64,000 bases of DNA, taken from NCBI GenBank assembly GCA_963733845.1, contig CAVTEM010000007.1, positions 1,204,715 through 1,268,714 of the forward strand, written 5' to 3'. Positions 60,396 through 64,000 of the stretch are shown here, one piece after another. The translations under genes were made by a program, and so were the position numbers. The notes beneath the pieces were generated by a model. The model ran no database searches, was not told where the DNA came from, and saw only the letters and a list, made by a program, of their open reading frames with translations. Position 1 is the first letter of the stretch; every line of letters starts with the position of its first letter. Source of the stretch: DATFQE01 sp963733845 (GTDB lineage Bacteria; Actinomycetota; Thermoleophilia; Gaiellales; Gaiellaceae).

Positions 60396-61346
60396 TCCCG
60401 CTCGAGCAGATCCGCGCGGCCCGCGAGACGATCGCCGGGACAGCGGTCCGGACGCCGCTCGTCCGGCTGAACGCACCCGAGGCGCCGGCGGAGATCTACC
60501 TGAAGCTCGAGAACCTGCAGCCGATCGGCTCCTTCAAGCTGCGCGGCGCCTACAACGCGGTGCGGAACGCCTCCGCCGAGGAGCTCGCGAACGGCGTCCT
60601 GACGGCGAGCGCGGGGAACATGGCCCAGGGGCTGGCGTGGGCGGCGCGGGAGGTGGGCGTGCCGTGCACGATCGTCGTTCCCGACCACGCGCCCGAGACG
60701 AAGCTGGCCGCGATCGGGAGGCTCGGCGGCGAGGTGGTGAAAGTGCCGTTCGACCGTTGGTGGGAAACGATGGAGCAGCACCGCTTCGAGGGCGTCGACG
60801 GCCTCTTCGTGCATCCGGTCGAGGACGACGGCGTCATGGCCGGGAACGGCACGATCGGCCTCGAGATCGTCGAGGACCTGCCCGATCTGGACGCCGTGGT
60901 CGATCCCGTGGGGCGGCGGCGGTCTCACGACCGGGATCGCCAGCGCGGTCAAGGCGCTCGCTCCCGGCGTGAAGATCTATGCGGCCGAGCCGGACACGGC
61001 CGCGCCGCTGACCGCGACGCTCGCCGCCGGGTCGCCCCAGGAGGTGGAGTACCAACCGTCCTTCGTCGACGGAGCGGGCGCCCGGGCGCTGCTCCCACGC
61101 ATGTGGTCGCTGGCGGAGCCCCTCCTCGACGGTGCCTTCGCCGTGTCGCTCGACGACACCGCCGCCGCCGTCCGCCTGCTCGCCGAGCGGGCTCGCGTCA
61201 TCGCCGAGGGAGCAGGCGCCCTCGCGACGGCAGTCGCCCTTTCCGGACGGGCAGGGGGCGGCAGGATCGTCTGCATCGTCTCGGGCGGGAACATCGATGC
61301 CGGCAAGCTGGCGACCATCCTCGAGGGCGGGACACCCGCCCACTAG
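60392..61346 (+). CDS. Threonine/serine dehydratase-like PLP enzyme, probable CTG start, one frame shift
   Basis: A 317-aa fold-type II PLP enzyme: PIGSFKLRGAYNAV (Schiff-base Lys), TASAGNMAQGLAWAA (substrate loop; the family His is Met), and after one G of the G4 run near 60912 is skipped, PVGGGGLTTGIASAV (phosphate loop), ending IVCIVSGGNIDAGKLA (Ser on N1 of PLP). The frame opens with LIPLEQIRAARETIAGTAV; the only start consistent with homologues is CTG 60392 overlapping the upstream TGA. Deaminates or racemises a hydroxy-amino acid. It ends the array. Confidence 0.86.
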
Positions 61347-61365
61347 GAGGTCTGGTTCCTCCTAG
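61343..61365. terminator. Hairpin between the convergent dehydratase and GH19 genes
   Basis: CTAGGAGG-TCTGGTT-CCTCCTAG, a perfect 8-bp stem with a 7-nt loop. It starts at the stop codon of the 60392 gene and ends four bases before the stop of the minus-strand gene. No long T run. Likely bidirectional terminator. Confidence 0.5.
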
Positions 61366-61368
61366 CTC

Positions 61369-62160
61369 CTACGTGGGGCCACGCGCGCCGGCGGCCGCCG
61401 CGAGCGCCTTCCACGTCTTCTTCCCGACCTTGCCGGTCGGCTCGATGCCGTTCGCGCGCTGGAAGGCCTTGACGGCCCGATTCGTCGCCGGGCCGAAGTT
61501 CGACCCCGCCGCGAACTGGAGAGGAGTTCCTTTGCGCTGTCCCCACGCCGTGAGGAGCGCCTTGAGCCGGACGACATCCGGGCTGTTCGCGCCTTCGGAG
61601 AGGACGACCCCTTTGGCATCGGAGGCCTGCTTGAGCTTCCGGACGAGCTCGATGAAGCGCGGCCAGCCGTTCAGGCCGCCGTTGACCCGCGTGCGGACGT
61701 GCTTCCACTGGCCGCGCCGCGCGGCCGCGCCAAGGCCGCGATCCTTGAAGTACCGGGCGAGGATCCGCGCGGCGACGTCCGGCGACAGAGCGAGCTCCGG
61801 CTGTTCCTCCAGCGGAACTCCGAGCTTCTTCCCGTAGTCGCGGTAGTTGGCCCGTCCTGTGATCTGGATGAACCCGCGTCCGTGGTAGCGGGCGCCGTCG
61901 CCGGGCTGCGTGTTGCCCAGATCCGTCCGACCTTCGTACATTCGCGTGAAGTACTGCGGCCCTCCGAACTCGTTGATCGGATTGAACGAGCCGACCTCGG
62001 TCCCGATCGTGGCGAGGATGGCGATCATGCTGGCGCGGTCGGTCAGACCCTCCGCGGCGCTGGCCGCTGCGATCTTCGGCCAATGCCGTTTCACGTTGGC
62101 CACCGGAACACCCAGCGCTTCTGCGATTTCGGCCGGGGTGAGGTTGAAGGACTGCGCCAT
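61369..62160 (-). CDS. GH19-type lysozyme/chitinase-like protein with C-terminal peptidoglycan-binding domain
   Basis: A 263-aa protein. The lysozyme-like N-terminal domain has IGTEVGSFNPINEFGGPQYF with the catalytic Glu, then DGARYHGRGFIQITGRANY and YGKKLGVPLEEQPELAL, a GH19 pattern. The C-terminal PG_binding_1 domain is VVRLKALLTAWGQRKG..FGPATNRAVKAFQRANG. No signal peptide or TM helix is visible, as for phage-type endolysins released through a membrane partner. It lies 3 nt downstream of the membrane-protein gene on the same strand. Confidence 0.87.
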   Translation of the reverse strand: MAQSFNLTPAEIAEALGVPVANVKRHWPKIAAASAAEGLTDRASMIAILATIGTEVGSFNPINEFGGPQYFTRMYEGRTDLGNTQPGDGARYHGRGFIQITGRANYRDYGKKLGVPLEEQPELALSPDVAARILARYFKDRGLGAAARRGQWKHVRTRVNGGLNGWPRFIELVRKLKQASDAKGVVLSEGANSPDVVRLKALLTAWGQRKGTPLQFAAGSNFGPATNRAVKAFQRANGIEPTGKVGKKTWKALAAAAGARGPT

Positions 62161-62163
62161 TCG

Positions 62164-63934
62164 CTAGGGCTGAGGCGCGGTGTCCAGCGCGACGAGCCCT
62201 CGTCCGGGAACGAAGCGCGCTGCCTCCGTCTCTAGGCGGCGTCGTTCGTGCCAGTTGAGCAGCGTGTCGATCCACTCCTCGTCGCTGATCGCATCGACGA
62301 TGAGCGCGACCCGGCTCGGCCTGCCTTCTGGAGTCGGCCCCAGCAGCTCGGCGAGGCCGTGAGCGTCGTCCGCCCGACCGCAGTGCGTTTCCGTGTCGGC
62401 GTGCTTCCGCCAGGCGGTGACCAGGTCGGTGGCGGTGCGAATGCCGTTCTGGCGCATGACCAACCGGGCCTGCCGGCCTTCACGCGTGCGCCCGCCCAGA
62501 TACAGGTAGAGGATCGCCTGGTCGACCCAGTCGACGAGCCGCGAGACCGGGATCCGCGTCCGCAGCATCAGCTCGACCAGGTCGTGGTGGGCGAGGGCCT
62601 CCACGTTCGTGACACCTTCCTCTTCGAGCCGCGCGCGATCGTAGACGTCGATTCCCTCGAGCTCGGTCAGCGGCTGTTGCTCCACGAGCGCTTCCAAGCC
62701 GTCCGCTTGGCCCCGAGCGGGCCCCGAGAGGCCTACGTGGCGCGCGCTTTCCCGCAGCCGGACGAGGATCGTCTCGGGGACGAGCCCGCCGAGGAACGCG
62801 ACCACCAGGACCAGCGGATTGCTTGTATCGAACGCCTGGCCGAGCACGAAGGCGAGCACGAACGAGAGCAGGATCCTCACGGTGATCTGGCTATACGTCT
62901 TCGGTCGCAAGTCGCCGCGGACGTAACCGCGAAAGACCAGGTTGAGGGCGAAGAAATACGCCCCCAGGAAGGCGAACACGATCGGGCGCTCGTGTGGACG
63001 GAGGTAGTCGTGCACGAGGAGGTCGTGGTCGACGGCGCTCGAGTAGGAGGGCAGCGGGAGCGTCAGCAACCAGCCGATCGAGATCGCCGCGGTCGCAATC
63101 ACGACGGGGAGTCGCTTGCCGGGAAGGATCCGCCCTGTGACCATCTCGCGCCCGTAGGCCTCGTCCATCGGGCCGCCGTATCTGGCCTTGATGTCGGCGA
63201 CGGTCTCCACGCTCGGATCGAACCTGAAGATGTGCGACATGAACTTCGAGCGAAGCGTCTGCAGCTTCTCGCGGTCGAACGCGAAGTACAGCAGCGCCGG
63301 AACGCCCGCGAAGGTGATGACGAGCAGGAGTTGAAGAGCGGACCCGACGAGGTGCGCGAGCGCCGTGTCTGCGTCTCTCGGCGGCGTAGTCGCCCCACGC
63401 GGTGCGGACGTCCGCCGTGTAGAAGACGGCCAGAGCCGGCGCGGCCATCGCTGCGCCGAGGGCGAGAACAAGGATGCCGAGCTCGGCGAGTCTCGTGGGC
63501 ATCCTGGCGCCCCAGTCGAGGAACGCGCGCCAGTGCGAGTGCGAGCAGACGTACTTCAGGACGAGCGCGGCCACGGCGAGGACCGGAACGCCCACCGCCC
63601 AGTACCAAGTCGAGCCGGCGACGAGTCCGTACACGACGAACGCGACGACGACGCACACACCCAGAACCAGAACCGCCCTGAGCCTGCCGTGCCCCGACGG
63701 CGTCACCGACTCGACGCGGATGTAGTTCTGATCCTCCGCCTGGGCGAGCGGATACGCCTGAGCCTCGCTTGCCGAAAGCTTTCGCCGCGCGAGCGGAGGG
63801 ATGACGAATGTGCCCTCACCGGAAGTGAACTCCAGGCGTTTGTTGGTCTGATTGACGACGACCTTCTCCGCGGGCTCGCCGACAGGCGTGTTGAGCCGAG
63901 CGGCAGTGCGTAGCTCGGACGCTGCGGAAGTCAC
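62164..63934 (-). CDS. Large polytopic membrane protein of unknown family, one frame shift
   Basis: About 589 aa after skipping one G near 63381; both parts carry hydrophobic helices, so they belong together. N-terminal ~60 residues are strand-like and soluble, followed by about eight hydrophobic segments (AVLVLGVCVVVAFVVYGLVA to LVLVVAFLGGLVPETILV). A cytoplasmic C-terminal half contains helix-hairpin-helix-like text (LTELEGIDVYDRARLEEEG, VTNVEALAHHDLVELMLRT) and RLVDWVDQAILYLYLGG. No function recognised; possibly the release or anchoring partner of the downstream lysin. The final 66 bases of the window hold no gene. Confidence 0.6.
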
Positions 63935-64000
63935 GTGTTCTGGAGGAGCTCGACCATGTGAGCACGCTACGACGAGGCGTAGGGGTTTGACGCTCGCGGA

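Noticed and set aside
1..64000. CRISPR arrays, tRNA, rRNA, insertion sequences, attachment sites
   Set aside because: No regularly spaced repeats, cloverleaf-like sequences, rRNA signatures or transposase/integrase motifs were seen on either strand.

Overview
The window is uniformly GC-rich (roughly 70% by eye) with almost gapless gene packing, frequent GTG starts and many NTGA stop/start overlaps. This suggests a high-GC actinomycetote; the gene content (LAL-type LuxR regulator, GH15 proteins, many CO-dehydrogenase-family hydroxylase and luciferase-like genes) would fit a soil Thermoleophilia-type lineage, but the taxonomy is inference. No rRNA, tRNA, CRISPR array or insertion sequence was recognised.

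Region 1 (1-15.6 kb) looks like a redox, carbon-storage and stress neighbourhood. It holds the 3' part of a soluble transhydrogenase (sthA), DedA, a GH15 glucoamylase/trehalase-type enzyme, a decayed glucokinase, glucose-6-phosphate dehydrogenase (zwf), a primary-like sigma factor, a thioredoxin, a phosphoribosyltransferase, an epimerase, a double cupin, a GNAT and, on the minus strand, an MFS / truncated GH15 / K+ channel / alpha-beta hydrolase operon. Several families occur twice (GH15, 2-TM K+ channel, an 83-86 aa small protein). The region also holds debris: a HAD/ECF-sigma chimera, a broken SRPBCC gene and a truncated glucokinase. A 19-bp motif recurs upstream of three minus-strand genes here, and other short motifs recur as well.

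Region 2 (15.7-18.5 kb) is a 926-aa LuxR/LAL ATPase regulator. It is the only regulator next to region 3.

Region 3 (18.6-61.3 kb) is a co-directional catabolic array of about 38 genes with only a few gaps over 40 nt. In order it holds: a molybdenum hydroxylase (FAD, 2Fe-2S and Mo subunits plus CoxG); flavin reductase; luciferase-like monooxygenase; M20 amidohydrolase; FAH-family hydrolase; M24 hydrolase; methyltransferase; HMGL/homocitrate-synthase-like lyase; RidA; a second luciferase-like enzyme; FAD oxidoreductase; TIM-barrel epimerase; ketopantoate-reductase-like enzyme; a Liv-type ABC importer; a second ketopantoate-reductase-like enzyme; a metal-ligand-poor M24; carboxymuconolactone decarboxylase; MBL hydrolase; a ribose-type ABC importer; creatininase; hydantoinase B and A; cupin; a second Liv-type importer; class V aminotransferase; aldo-keto reductase; ornithine-cyclodeaminase family protein; and a threonine-dehydratase-like enzyme. 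Together these suggest import, hydroxylation, ring opening and deamination of a cyclic amide, imide or N-heterocycle, possibly related to creatinine or hydantoin. The substrate is not determined.

Region 4 (61.4-63.9 kb, minus strand) is a GH19 plus peptidoglycan-binding lysin that follows a large, unrecognised polytopic membrane protein.

A caveat for the whole annotation: 16 otherwise well-conserved genes are interrupted by 21 frame changes. Every one is in the same direction (one extra base), and removing one base per site restores a full-length frame. I annotate these as single genes and treat the shifts mainly as likely sequence or assembly errors.
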